A DNA stretch of 64,000 nt from Carya illinoinensis (taxonomy: Eukaryota; Streptophyta; Magnoliopsida; Fagales; Juglandaceae), in contig NC_056760.1 in NCBI RefSeq assembly GCF_018687715.1, positions 41,763,501-41,827,500 on the forward strand, in the 5' to 3' direction. Below the pieces are notes generated by a model. That model had not been told where the DNA came from and made no database searches. It saw only the letters and a list, made by a program, of their open reading frames with translations. A program made the position numbers and the translations under genes. Of this stretch, positions 10,293 to 20,517 are shown one piece after another. The stretch's first letter is position 1. Every line of letters begins with the position of its first letter.

Positions 10293-10430
10293 TTTCCATA
10301 CATACATATGTAGCCATTGGGTCTATGGTGATGGGTGTGTGGCTCGGTTTCCATATGGGTGTTTGTAGCCATTGGGTATGTGATAGTGTTGTGTGGCTAG
10401 GTTTCCATGTGTATTTGGAGCTGTTGGTTC
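10293..10430. repeat. tandem repeat, 54-55 bp unit, about 2.5 copies
   Basis: Units begin TTTCCAT at 10293, 10348 and 10402, and contain GTAGCCATTGGGT and GTGTGGCT(C/A)GG. Copies are imperfect. The repeat lies at or just beyond the putative 5' LTR of the degraded copia. Confidence 0.75.
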
Positions 10431-10818
10431 CTTGTGTGCCTTGTGGGTATCTTCATGCCATCCACTGCACCCAAGGCTTGGCCCTCCACTTTCCTCTTCC
10501 TCCTTTTTCTTGATCTTTTTCTTTGCCTTGTGATCATTCCAATTTCTAGTTTGTGATTCCATTTCTCTTGTTAGTATTCATCTTTGTTTTGATTTTTGTT
10601 TGATTGTTTTGCAATTTCATTGATTTGTGGTTTCATTAATTTCGAGTTCTTTTTGGGTTGTGATGAATTGAGTGGTAGAAGAATGGGGGAAAAAAAAATC
10701 CTAAATTAGTAATTAGTTATATATATTTTGATAAAAAATACGGAAGGTAACCGGCTGGTGGAATCGTGGGGGAATCGCGTCCCATGTGGCATAAATGAAA
10801 CGGCACCGTTTCATTCAA

Positions 10819-11055
10819 CTTGTCAAAATACCTTTGTCTTCTCATGAAGCCACAAAACTCTTCTTCTCCAAAACTTTTCTTCTCCACGAACCCACGAAGC
10901 CACAAAAAGAAGCCCCTTTCGTCTTCTTCACAAACCCACAAAAAGAAACCCCCTTCGTCTTCTTCACAAACCCACAAAGCCACAGAGCGAAGCCCCCTTT
11001 GTCTTCTCCATGAACCCACAAAGCCACAGAGCGAAGCCCTTTTCATCTTCTCCAC
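10819..11055. repeat. degenerate minisatellite, about 33-48 bp units
   Basis: Repeated words are TCTTCTTCACAAACCCACAAA, CCACAGAGCGAAGCCC and CTTTGTCTTCTCCA(T/C)GAACCCAC, in about five or six imperfect units. Short open frames on both strands cross it only because the unit length is often a multiple of three. I see no sign of a real gene. Confidence 0.75.
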
Positions 11056-11644
11056 TCAGAGTTGAAATCACTCTTCCCACGAACACACAGAACTCTTGAT
11101 CGAAGCCTTTTACGACTTTTCCTTGCTTCGCAGCTGTTGTACGGATAAGAGGTGTAATCTTCAAGCACACCTTTACAGTCGTTAGCTAATACGGAGAGGA
11201 GGTGATCCGCCATGTTCGTGTTGTAGACTAGAATAATTATTTTTAATTTTTTTGGAAGAACCAAATTTTGGGGCGTTAGGATTAGATAAGTTTTCCGCAC
11301 TTTCCAATTTTTTTCTAGAAAAACTTTTACGTCATCCTAGGTAGTCTTTCACAACTTCCCCAGCTTGTATCGATGTCTTTTAACTTCAATGTCTCACCAT
11401 TAGTTTTAGTGACCTATGTGGTTTTCTTAGCTCCCAAGCTATTTCCCATGGAGCTTAGTTTTTTTCTCATTAGCCAATAATGACTTCTCTAGCTCTATGA
11501 GTTTAAAACGAAAACAAAAGGGAGGTAGCTCAATCTTTTTGGTTGATAAGGCTGACAAAAAGAAAATCGATGGTGGGTGGGAAAGACAAAGATAACGTTT
11601 TATTGGAAGTTGTTTGTTGGGAGTCATTGGTCAAACAAAGAAGG

Positions 11645-11749
11645 CAAATTTAACAATCGACTCTCAGTTTTGACAGAAACAAATTTGACAATCGACTCTC
11701 AGTTTTGACAAAAACAAATTTGACAATCGACTCTCAGTTTTGACAAAAA
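11645..11749. repeat. 35-bp tandem repeat, three copies
   Basis: The unit begins CAAATTTGACAATCGACTCT at 11645, 11680 and 11715, spaced exactly 35 bp. Copies differ at only a couple of positions, so the array is recent or well conserved. Confidence 0.9.
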
Positions 11750-11790
11750 CAAGATGTACATACTCTATTTTCAATCGACTTAAACAATTA

Positions 11791-11998
11791 GGCTAGATTT
11801 GGATGTTAGGTATGTTGTGAATAGTAATTAAAAAATATGTGAAAAGTAATAATAGAATATTGAATAGTAGTAAAAAGTAATGAATAATAGTAAAAATTAG
11901 ATAAAAATTAATAATGAAGTAATAAATAGTAATGGAGTATTATGAGAGTACCTGAGATACTCTTGGTACCCAAATGTGGCCTAAACCAAACTTGTTTT
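11791..11998. mobile_element. MITE-like sequence
   Basis: The left end TTAGGCTAGATTTGGATGT and the reverse complement of the right end (TTAGGCCACATTTGGGTACC) form imperfect terminal inverted repeats around an AT-rich core rich in AATAGTAA. No target duplication is certain. It lies within the candidate Mutator-like element. Confidence 0.5.
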
Positions 11999-12119
11999 TT
12001 TCCCATACCTTTCAATAAGGTTGTGCTATCTATAACAAGGTCAACAACCATATAATCTCCTTATCTAAAGACAAAAAGCCCGTGATATGTGGGGAAAATG
12101 ACCTTTCTTTGCTTGAAAA

Positions 12120-12245
12120 CCCACGCCGACTCGCACAGACCTCTCTCTACTTCAATTTCTCCTACATACCCACAACGACTCGCACAGACTTCTCTTTGCT
12201 TCAGTTTTTCCTACCAATGACTCTCTTTGCTTTTTCTCCTACACA
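12120..12245. repeat. imperfect tandem duplication, about 52 bp unit
   Basis: ACTCGCACAGAC(C/T)TCTCT followed by a TACTTCAATTTCTCCTAC-like segment appears twice, with a partial third copy. A 63-residue open frame crosses it but has no recognisable family. Confidence 0.6.
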
Positions 12246-12399
12246 CAAAGACGATAACATATCTGTTTCTTAGCTCATGTTATTTCCTTATGTTTGTAGT
12301 TTCTTATATATATATATCGGCTGATGTGGTCAACCGATTCCCCCACGATTCCCCACCCCGGTTGTAAGTAGAAGAACTGTATTTTGATATGGGAATTAA

Positions 12400-13590
12400 A
12401 TGAATATGTACTTATGTGGATAGTTAATTAAACAGCAGTCGTTGTATTCCAATAATCCTCTAGGCTATAAGATTAACCTTATGCAGGAGACATATAATAA
12501 AAAGTAGTATTTGCGACGACTTTTATTTCGGTGAGTAAAAAATAGTCACAAAAAGCCTACTTCAACTGTTTGGGTGGGAACCACTTCAACAGTTTGGCTA
12601 TTCCTACCAATTTAGCTCTCTGGATCAAATAATATTGTTCTTAATAAGGTCTTTTCTAGCGATAAAACTAATACAAATAATTCATTTGTGTCACTTTTTG
12701 TCCTCGAAAAAAATGTTCTACATCAAGAAAAACCACCAGAAATGGTTTACGGCAACAATTAACCATGGTTTTCCTTTTTTTTGGGGGGGGGGGGATGTGT
12801 TACTTTTTCTGACAAGATAAATCGCCGGAAAAACCTTATTATTTGCAATGTTTTACAAAAACGACAATGCTTTGGCAATTCAAAATTGTTGCAAATGTGC
12901 AGTTCTAGCGACTTTTGGTGCTGTTTCCGTAGACTCGTCGGAAATAGCATTTTCTTTCTAGAAGTAGTAGCACCTCCAATTTGACTTCCTCCTCCAAATG
13001 ATGATGATCATCTTACCCATTTTATTTTTATTTGATTAATTTGTTGCATGATTTGATATGTCTGTAATGTCGGCCTCTAACCTCTAGTCTCCTAATTCTT
13101 CCTTCTTGCTCAATTTATGTTTATCTAGAAAATATAAAAAAGGAAAAAACTTAAGAAATTTTGTCCTGAATGACCAGTAGTACTACTAGAATAGAGTTGT
13201 TATGGTGCCAAGTACCACGCACGTCAAAAAGGTAATATCATGGAGTTGGTTTTACTTTTAATACTAAAATACTTGCTTATTAGAAACGTGTGGATTTATC
13301 GATGAGGGCCCAATAGTAGTGGGAAGGCATAATGCTTTGAAAATTATGAGCTGATTGATCGCGATGGCTATATATTAATTAATCCCCCAAATTAATTAAT
13401 TAATTCATTTCCAAGATTACGATCACTTGGACTACATATTTCTTATGGGTGATTGGACCGATCAACCCACTAATACGTATAATTAAGGAAAATGTTTAGT
13501 ACACCGACAAAATGTACGATCAATATTTCTTAAAAAAAATTATTTGTAATTTTTTTTTTTTACTATATTTTGAAAATACACATACAAATG
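12400..13590. other. intergenic sequence, no recognisable gene
   Basis: Several words typical of CACTA-transposon non-coding ends occur here, such as TTTGCGACGACTTTT (about 12508), AATCGCCGGAAAAA (12820) and TCGTCGGAAATAGC (12936). No CACTA terminus could be placed, so this is at best a remnant. The rest is AT-rich and featureless. Confidence 0.4.
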
Positions 13591-13599
13591 ATTAAAAAG

Positions 13600-13785
13600 A
13601 AGAGTAATGTTACTGATTATCATTTTAATTCTCATCATCTTCTTATTTTTTATGATGTGACATTAGTTTATTAAAGACTATTTATTATATCTTATTTATG
13701 AACCTATTATTTAATGTCACATCATGAGATTATAAGATAATGATAAAAAATTAGATGATAATTAAAATTTTTTTTAAAAAGAAAC
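13600..13785. mobile_element. MITE-like sequence, family shared with 19517-19675
   Basis: The left end reads GATTATCATTTTAATTCTCA, and near the right end GATGATAATTAAAAT is its approximate reverse complement. The core includes AATGTCACATCAT and its inverted partner ATGATGTGACATT. The copy at 19517-19675 shares the ends and core words. Confidence 0.55.
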
Positions 13786-15470
13786 ATTGATCGATACCTT
13801 TCATTATGTCGTTGGTGGGTGTAGAACCACTATATCGTTAAAGTGGCTTAATTAGGTATAGTTTGTCGGTTTTAATTGTAATTTGGCAGCCCGATCAGAC
13901 TGTTAACAATTTCGAAAAATATTTGATTAGGTGGCCTGGTTTTTAAAAATACATCTCATCACATTTTAAAGTCTGTAGATTCTTTTATTTTTCTTGATGC
14001 TTTTTTTTTTAAAAGAGTTTTTTACCAACACGTTTTTTATTTTATAATCAATAGATTCATAAAATGTTATTAAATTTTATTCAAAGCAAAAGACCCTAAC
14101 TATATCATATGTTGATTCTAATTTATAACCAAATTAGTCATGTTTTGGAACATTATATATGTAAAGAACTTTTGCAACCTCTCTTCATGAATTAAACAAA
14201 ATTTGTGAAGTTTCTTGTCATATTTGCTAGCTAGTATTATAGAAGCAAACGAGAGTAAGGTCGAAGAGAGATTAATGTCCTTAACAAGTTTTTGAGATGA
14301 AGAGGTTAATAATTATTATTAGTAGGAAAATTCTACAACCTATTCATGAATAACTTCTTTAATATTTATATAAAAGAAATGATATTTACAATCTTAGAGT
14401 ATGCAAGTTTGCATATTTCATTTAAAAAAAGAAGGTAAATTTGGGATCGACATGAAAAAATAATTTTTTTAACGGTGAATTTTATTTTATTTTTCAAATA
14501 GATTGTGTGAAACTTATATACTCTAAAACTATAATGATCACATTACTCTTATATTAATTATTCACTTTTTTAAAATAAACAAAGTTATATAAAATATTTT
14601 TCATTGAACTTAATTTGCTACTCATTATCTACACACATCACATATTACACTTATTTATTTTTTTGGTTTTATTCTTCTTGAACAAATTAAATTTTTCTAT
14701 TTATCATCTATATACCACACATTTGATAAGAGAATAAATAAATAAATATGGTGTGTGATGTGTGAGAATGATGAATAGAATTTTTCTTTTTCATTTAATA
14801 AATTTACAGCCCATGCCTTTCTTTTATATATCTACCAAAGGCTGGTACAACTATACTGCAAGTCCATTTCTATTGATTAATATATTATTAGTAGTGTTAC
14901 ATGTACTTACACTTTTATTTATAAGATTTATATATTTTATTAATTTTCTTTTAAAATAAAATTTTAAATTTCATAATTTTCAATATATGACTATATGTTG
15001 AGAAGTAATATTTTTCATATATTATGTATGTATAGGCTGTGTGTGTGACAGAGAGAATCAGTAAAAACTTGCTAAAACGTTTTATTAATAATTATTATAT
15101 ATAATATGATTGCTTTTGGTTGCCGACTTGATCTTTCTGGAAACTCACGAGGCTCTGAAAAATCATGTTGCCCCAATGACATAATTGGATATCAGTCTAT
15201 GATTGGATTTTCTTTCCCGAATTAACAAAGAAAAAAGTTTCCCACGCAACTTGAAAAGACATTGGTTCATAAAATTCATTCCATGATTGGATCATGGATT
15301 CGTTTTGTTGTCGGACGAATGTACAATTAACAGAACCAATCAAATCACCTCACCAAGTTCTCAAGAAAAACAAAGAAAAAGCTGTACTATATTTATATAT
15401 GTGTATATATATAGTTATCTGTATATTATAAGATTCAAAAGCGAAATTAATATAAGAGTAAATTAGTTGG
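13786..15470. other. AT-rich intergenic sequence
   Basis: No gene was recognised. A 65-residue open frame at 14762-14959 is hydrophobic and AT-driven, with no family resemblance. Confidence 0.5.
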
Positions 15471-15473
15471 TAT

Positions 15474-15655
15474 GCTGGCATGCCACAAGTTGACCGCTAT
15501 AGTCTATCGCTGGCTAATTTTTTTTTATTCGATAATTAAGAAAATAATTTTAAATATATTAATGTATTTTTTCTTATTTTTTAAAAATATTTAAATATAT
15601 TAAAAAAATATTTAAAAAAATATTAAATATATTTTTAAAAGGGTGGCAGAGTAGC
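15474..15655. mobile_element. MITE, family shared with 31878-32115
   Basis: The left end GCTGGCATGCCAC and the reverse complement of the right end, GCTACTCTGCCACCC, are imperfect inverted repeats. The interior word ATTAAGAAAATAATTTTAAA matches the copy inside the hAT-type element at 31878-32115. Confidence 0.6.
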
Positions 15656-15667
15656 GTTGGCCTTAAT

Positions 15668-15892
15668 ATAAAGAATAATGATATACTTATCATTTTTTTA
15701 TCATTATTTTACCACTTTTTTTAATTTTTTAATTTTTAAAAAATTTTTCTTTTATTTAATAATTAAGCAAATGACTATCACTAAAATTATATATTTTTAA
15801 AAATTTTTTTAATAATTAAAGATGTTAAAAAAATATTTTAAAAAATAATAAAAAAATATATTATAAATAATAAAATAATAAGTGTATCATGA
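15668..15892. mobile_element. MITE-like AT-rich palindromic sequence
   Basis: ATGATATACTTAT at the left and ATAAGTGTATCAT at the right are near-perfect inverted repeats around a very AT-rich core. No target duplication was identified. Confidence 0.5.
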
Positions 15893-16152
15893 CCGGAATG
15901 ATGAAAAATCATTCTGTTTTCTTACAGCTTGATCGACACGAGAAAGTAATGTACGTACTTCATTAAAGGTAAAAGTAAGGCACACCTTTTCAGATGGAAA
16001 GTGCATCATTGTGACTCATATTGTCTGATGATCTGAATTGTCTCATGCAATTCATCAAGTCTTTATACATAAACCCACGATTTACAAAGGAAAGGAATAT
16101 TATCCATGATCATCATAACAACATAATATATATTTGTTGTATTAATAATAAT

Positions 16153-18913
16153 TTATCTGGGAGATTTTAAAGATTCAACTTGAGCCTTGCCACATGGACC
16201 ATTTGTCCTGATATAAAGTCTGTATTCGTCAAATGTCATTGGTGGATAAAGTGCTGGTCGATCCTCTGTCACCAGATGCTTGGCAGGTTCAATCAGTAAA
16301 TCACTCTTTGGGTTATAAAATAAGGCAAGAGATACCCTGTCTTTCACTGCATTCACGATCACCCGGTGCTCCACACTCTTGTAAATTGCATTACTCAGTA
16401 CCTATATTATATCAAATATATATATAAAACTACAACATCATGAGAAGAAAGAAAAAGTGGTTTCAATCCACTAGAAAGGAAGAGAGACAGACCTGAATTT
16501 GATCCCCTACGTTGACAATGAAGGCATTTGGAACAGGCTTAACAGTAACCCAGTCATTGCATTTGCGAACTTGAAGTCCGGACACGTCATCATCAGGCAG
16601 AAGAAGGGTCAAGCCACCTGGATCCGAGTGTGGGGACAGACCAAGTGTAAGGTCAGGTTGTGGACATTTAGGGTAAAAGTTCACCCTTAAGCATGCACCT
16701 ATGTTCTCACCTCCAAATTCATTTTGGAGGTATTCCTTCCCAAGCCCAAGATTTATGGACAATATCTCCATCAATCTTCCACATAGCTTTACCGTTTCTT
16801 CGCCATATTCCGCAATCACTTTCCTAAATCCCAGGCAAAAAGGGACAAAATTTGTAAAAATAATGATATATAATTGATCAAATTCATCAAAATAAGTGCA
16901 TGTAAACCAGATTATGAGAATACTAATTAATCTTTTTTCGCTATTTTCACTAAAGGATTTTATTACGTTCAAGTAAAGTCGCATACTAATTTGCATATCA
17001 ATAATAATTTATTCATATTCAAAATTTAAACTAATACTATTTTTAATAAAATCTACTTTTTAATCAATTATATTAAATTAATATATATATTAATACATAA
17101 TTATACTTACAACTAAATTTTCACTTAGCCAAATAATAATTTGAAGTCATGCATATAATTTCATTATTCCACTTTCAAGTACTCCACGTGAACGAAAGTG
17201 AACCATATATATATAATATCTTTGCCAGCTGGGTGGTTGGGCATCATAGGCGACCGATCGACGTCTTTTCAAAGATTAATTATTTTTCCTCTATATGCAA
17301 TAATGTTCCGACAACGATCGCAACCGCGAGATCCAGAGCAAAAAGTCACATCCGCGCACATGATCCTTAACATTATCGGGTCAACAACGTGGTTATAATG
17401 CGTTTACATAATATCCTTAATTAGATCGATCGGGAATACTTTTTTCTTTTTTAAATAAATTAGGGATCATATGAAAACCTGAAGAATCTATAGAATAACT
17501 AGTAAAAGGATTAGCTGCATGGGTTTACATTGATACGGCATGTTAATTAGGAATGGTAGTAGTCACTATAATAAATAATTGTTGAAAATGTGAAGGCGCA
17601 TCCGAATTTTTGGAAAAGTTATTATGCATGCAATACAACTCACTAGAAGATCAAACCAATAGTGCCATAGGCCAATTACAAGAAAATTATTCAATTGTGG
17701 CTAGTTATTTTTTTGTCAAAATAAGTCTATTTTAATTGTAAATAATCATTTTCATCTTGTATAATTTGTTATAAATACTCATCTTTCTTGTATAGGAAGT
17801 TAGGCAAAAACTCACTGGCTAGACTGTACGCTATAGGTAATTCAGTATCTATCTGCAAAGATCGAGTTTATCATATATAAATAGAAGGAATTCGTATATT
17901 CAGTGTATCTTAATGCATGTATAATATTCATATTTCTAGGATTTTTCAATACTTTCGAATAGAAATATATCGTGTCTATTTCTATTGATCAATGTTATAA
18001 TTGTGTCTATTTTTAAATTAAATATGAAAAGTTTATATATTATATATGTCAACTTTTATGATTTCCAACAGAGGATCTCATTATTATTTTTTTTTTAACA
18101 ATGAATTTTTTTTTTAAAAAATTGATTTTTAAAATATCTTCTACAGTTAAAATGACAGTATTTTACTATTTTCCACTCGAGAAAAGTAGTACACGAGGGA
18201 GAGGGAATACTAATATCCATGGCGCGTTAATTCGAAGGCAGAAAAAGGTAGGACTACTGTTGCTTGAGTGTTATAAAAGAGAAGATATTGAACTACTTGC
18301 ATGGGAGCGTGTTATAATTTTCAACTCGAATCGAGAGATCAACCGCAGACATGCAAACAAACAATCAGACAGCATACCTGCAAGATGGTGGAAGTTGAGG
18401 CCACTTGCTCTCATTCCTCTGCGACCGAGGCATGTAATGGAGGAAGAAATAGTCGCTCCAGTCAAGAATCGCCCCCTTCTGCACTCCCAAACGGCTGCCA
18501 TACCCTTCGTACGTGGTCGGAGAGTTGGCATATTCCTGCTTCACGTCGAGCGGGAGGCTAAAGAACTCGCGCCAGGTCTTTCTCGCGCTCTTCATCAGCT
18601 CAGGGCTGACGCCGTGGTTTATAATCTGAAAGAAACCCCACTCGCGGCAAGCGTGGGATACCAGACTCAGAGTCTTGTCGCAGAGGCTCTGATCGTTGCT
18701 GAAAAGGTTTTGCAGGTCAATGACCGGGATGTTAATGAGAGGAGACGTCTCTGAATTCTTCTTGGAGGTGACGGCGGCGGAAGTTTTCGGCCAGTTAGGC
18801 CTATCGGAGAGGGGCTTGATGTAGCGCTCTGGGATTGCTCTTATCCCACTCTCTGATAATGCTTGGACTCGGACAATTGGCTCAGGCCAACTACTTTGCA
18901 AACAACTCATCAT
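16153..18913 (-). CDS. JOX: jasmonate-induced oxygenase (2-oxoglutarate/Fe(II) dioxygenase), three exons
   Basis: Exons on the minus strand are 18913-18378, 16823-16493 and 16401-16153. Both introns (1554 and 91 bp) have GT...AG borders and join in phase, giving 371 residues, the length of Arabidopsis JOX2. The DIOX_N domain is at residues about 65-175. The 2OG-Fe(II) oxygenase domain is at about 220-325, with iron ligands H244 and D246 (HSDPGG) and H301 (VEHRV), and the 2OG-binding R311 and S313 (RVSLALF). Family knowledge: JOX enzymes hydroxylate jasmonic acid to 12-hydroxy-jasmonate in the cytosol, which damps jasmonate defence and growth signalling. The arginines I recall as jasmonate-binding in JOX2 (225, 350, 354) are all present at the same numbers. 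It ends LKSPR, as family members do. No stop or frameshift was seen. Intron 1 carries MITEs. A related auxin- or flavonoid-type dioxygenase is less likely given the C-terminal segment. Confidence 0.93.
16957..17127 (-). mobile_element. Mutator-type MITE in JOX intron 1 (diverged copy)
   Basis: This is an inverted copy of the family at 19125-19293 and 50404-50573. It begins ATTTTATTACGTTCAAGTAA, includes CTAATACTATTTTTAATAAA, and ends ACTTACAACTAAATTTTC. A target duplication is no longer clear, so it is older than the other two. Confidence 0.65.
17687..17793. mobile_element. small CACTA-end-like MITE in JOX intron 1
   Basis: The ends are TACAAGAAAATTATT and the reverse complement of ATACTCATCTTTCTTGTA. 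The family is shared with 24246-24381, including GTCTATTTT and ATAATTTGT(T/C)A(T/C)AAATA. The terminal word (C)TACAAGAAA is common at the ends of plant CACTA-type elements. Confidence 0.6.
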
Positions 18914-18973
18914 TTTTGTTTAGGTGAAGACAGATAAGAATACTGGGTTTATAATATTTATGGTGGGCGTTAG

Positions 18974-18980
18974 ATATATA
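18974..18980 (-). promoter_or_regulatory. TATA box of the JOX gene
   Basis: TATATAT on the minus strand lies about 60 bases upstream of the JOX start codon at 18913. That would leave a short 5' leader of about 30 bases. The position fits a plant promoter, but the AT-rich background makes chance matches likely. Confidence 0.5.
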
Positions 18981-19124
18981 GGCTTGCTAGGTCGACAAGA
19001 ATGTCTTGGAGTTGAACATCATATATATACACAGGCTTACAATGAAAACATAGATGTGTAAGAAGAATCGGCTAGTTTCGGCGCCGTGACAAGCTTGATT
19101 TCTTCCCTATCATGTCTAAATATA

Positions 19125-19293
19125 GGAAAAATATAGTTGTAAGTATAAGTGTGCATTAATATATATACTAATTTAATATGATTGGTTAAAAATAAATTTT
19201 ATTAAAAATAATATTAATTTAAATTTTAAATATGAATAAATCAGTATTAATATACAGATTAATACGTAATTTTACTTGTAAGTAACAAAACTC
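19125..19293 (+). mobile_element. Mutator-type MITE upstream of JOX (169 bp)
   Basis: It starts GGAAAAATATAGTTGTAAG and ends GTAACAAAACTC. It is flanked by a perfect 9-bp duplication CTAAATATA (19116-19124 and 19294-19302). The copy at 50404-50573 has the same end words and nearly the same length (170 bp). Nine-base target duplications are the mark of Mutator-type elements. It lies about 0.2 kb upstream of the JOX start. Confidence 0.85.
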
Positions 19294-19516
19294 CTAAATA
19301 TAAGATTATTAACGGAAAATATCAAATTTCCCCTCTACTCTTTGTAAAAATATAGAGTTTAAAAAAAAAATTAAAATATAGTTCTTTTAAACTTTTAATA
19401 ATATAATGTATAAAATATTTATGCAAAATTTATATATTTGACTCCTATAAATCGATACTAATATCAGATATTTAAATACTAAATATAAATTTAGTGTAGT
19501 AATATGTTGTTTTTTA

Positions 19517-19675
19517 AAAAGAGTAATAGTATTCATCATTTTAATTCTTATTATCTTATAATATGATATTAAATAATTAAAAATTATTTATTTTATTTTA
19601 TTTATAAAATTATTATTTAATATCTCATTAAGAAATAATTAAAAGATGGTAAACAAATAAATAATGAATAAATAT
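19517..19675. mobile_element. MITE-like sequence, family shared with 13600-13785
   Basis: It includes ATTCATCATTTTAATTCTTA at the left, ATTATTTAATATCTCATTA in the core and AATTAAAAGATGG at the right, parallel to the copy at 13600-13785. Terminal repeats are imperfect. Confidence 0.5.
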
Positions 19676-19726
19676 TTTCTTTTAAAAATTATGTTGGATG
19701 TTGAAGGTGACACTAGAATTTCCAGA

Positions 19727-19732
19727 CACGTG
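19727..19732. promoter_or_regulatory. G-box CACGTG upstream of JOX
   Basis: This is a perfect CACGTG within GACACGTGG, about 815 bases upstream of the JOX start. G-boxes are bound by MYC2-type bHLH factors, which drive jasmonate-induced genes including JOX in Arabidopsis. A role here is inference. Confidence 0.5.
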
Positions 19733-19785
19733 GTTCCTTAGGGATAGGGTGCCGGTGGCCAGTTGTATCTACGGGACCGCAGGTG

Positions 19786-19791
19786 CACGTG
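19786..19791. promoter_or_regulatory. second G-box CACGTG upstream of JOX
   Basis: This is a perfect CACGTG within GTGCACGTGTC, 59 bases beyond the first. The two sit in a short GC-richer island (about 19715-19860) in AT-rich surroundings, as expected for a conserved regulatory segment. Confidence 0.5.
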
Positions 19792-19869
19792 TCAGGCTCA
19801 GGTTAAATCCCCCATACAGCTGCAAGTCTGCAGCCAGTGGCACACAGCGCATTAATATCAGTGTTTGAT

Positions 19870-20474
19870 CAAAAGGGAGGTCGATTTCTCCGCGTTATTA
19901 TTAGTTTTTTTCCTGTTCTTGAGTCATCGACCTTTTTACTCAATTTCCTTTTTCTTGGAAACTTTATTTTTTAAAAAAGGAAAAATCATGGTATGGTTTA
20001 GGGGTGTAACAATCTAATTCGCTATGATTTTTGATATATTTTAGAATCAAACCGTTATATATCAATTTTAAAATTTAAAAAATCAATATCATATTGGTTA
20101 TATTCGTAAATCGATACTTTTAATTTTATTAATTTTTATCCAGTTTAATCTAATTTTTTCAATATATACAATATATATAATATAATATATTATAATATAT
20201 AATAATATATATTATAATTATATTATAAACTATAATGATATGTCATAATATATAATATAATAATCATATATTATAGTATATTATAATATATATTGATATA
20301 GTATTAATATAACTATTAATACAATAAATTATAGTGATATAGAATTTTAAAATTTAATATTATATTAATTAGTAATTTGTCATATAATATAAAATTATTT
20401 TATATATAATTATATATTACACATAAAAATTATACATAATATAAAAATCATATAAAATATATTTTATATAATAT

Positions 20475-20517
<43 letters not shown>

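Larger units (their letters stand above)
6390..10300 (-). pseudogene. degraded, 3'-truncated copia retrotransposon
   Basis: Recognisable copia pieces appear in the expected minus-strand order. They are a gag region (about 10052-9300), a protease segment with IANPGATTHM (about 9090), the integrase (about 8700-7810), and the start of the reverse transcriptase (about 6980-6400). The rest of the reverse transcriptase, RNase H and the 3' LTR are missing. Frameshifts, stops and the insertion at 7053-7701 break the frame. The protease Asp-Ser-Gly is changed to Asn-Pro-Gly. This element is clearly dead and much older than the copia at 84-4641. Confidence 0.85.
10734..12379. mobile_element. candidate Mutator-like non-autonomous element
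   Basis: Near its ends are inverted copies of a GC-rich sequence. The left one is around AACCGG...GGAATCGTGGGGGAATCG (10753-10784). The right one is the reverse complement around CGATTCCCCCACGATTCC (12334-12352). The 10-bp string TATTTTGATA occurs just outside both ends (10724-10733 and 12380-12389), the right size for a Mutator target duplication of 9-10 bp. The outermost 15 bp of the two ends match poorly, which weakens the case. The interior holds minisatellites, a MITE-like sequence and short open frames but no transposase. Confidence 0.45.

Noticed and set aside
18101..18754. 217-residue frame on the plus strand
   Set aside because: Antisense to JOX exon 1, which has clear splice sites and domains; shadow frame.
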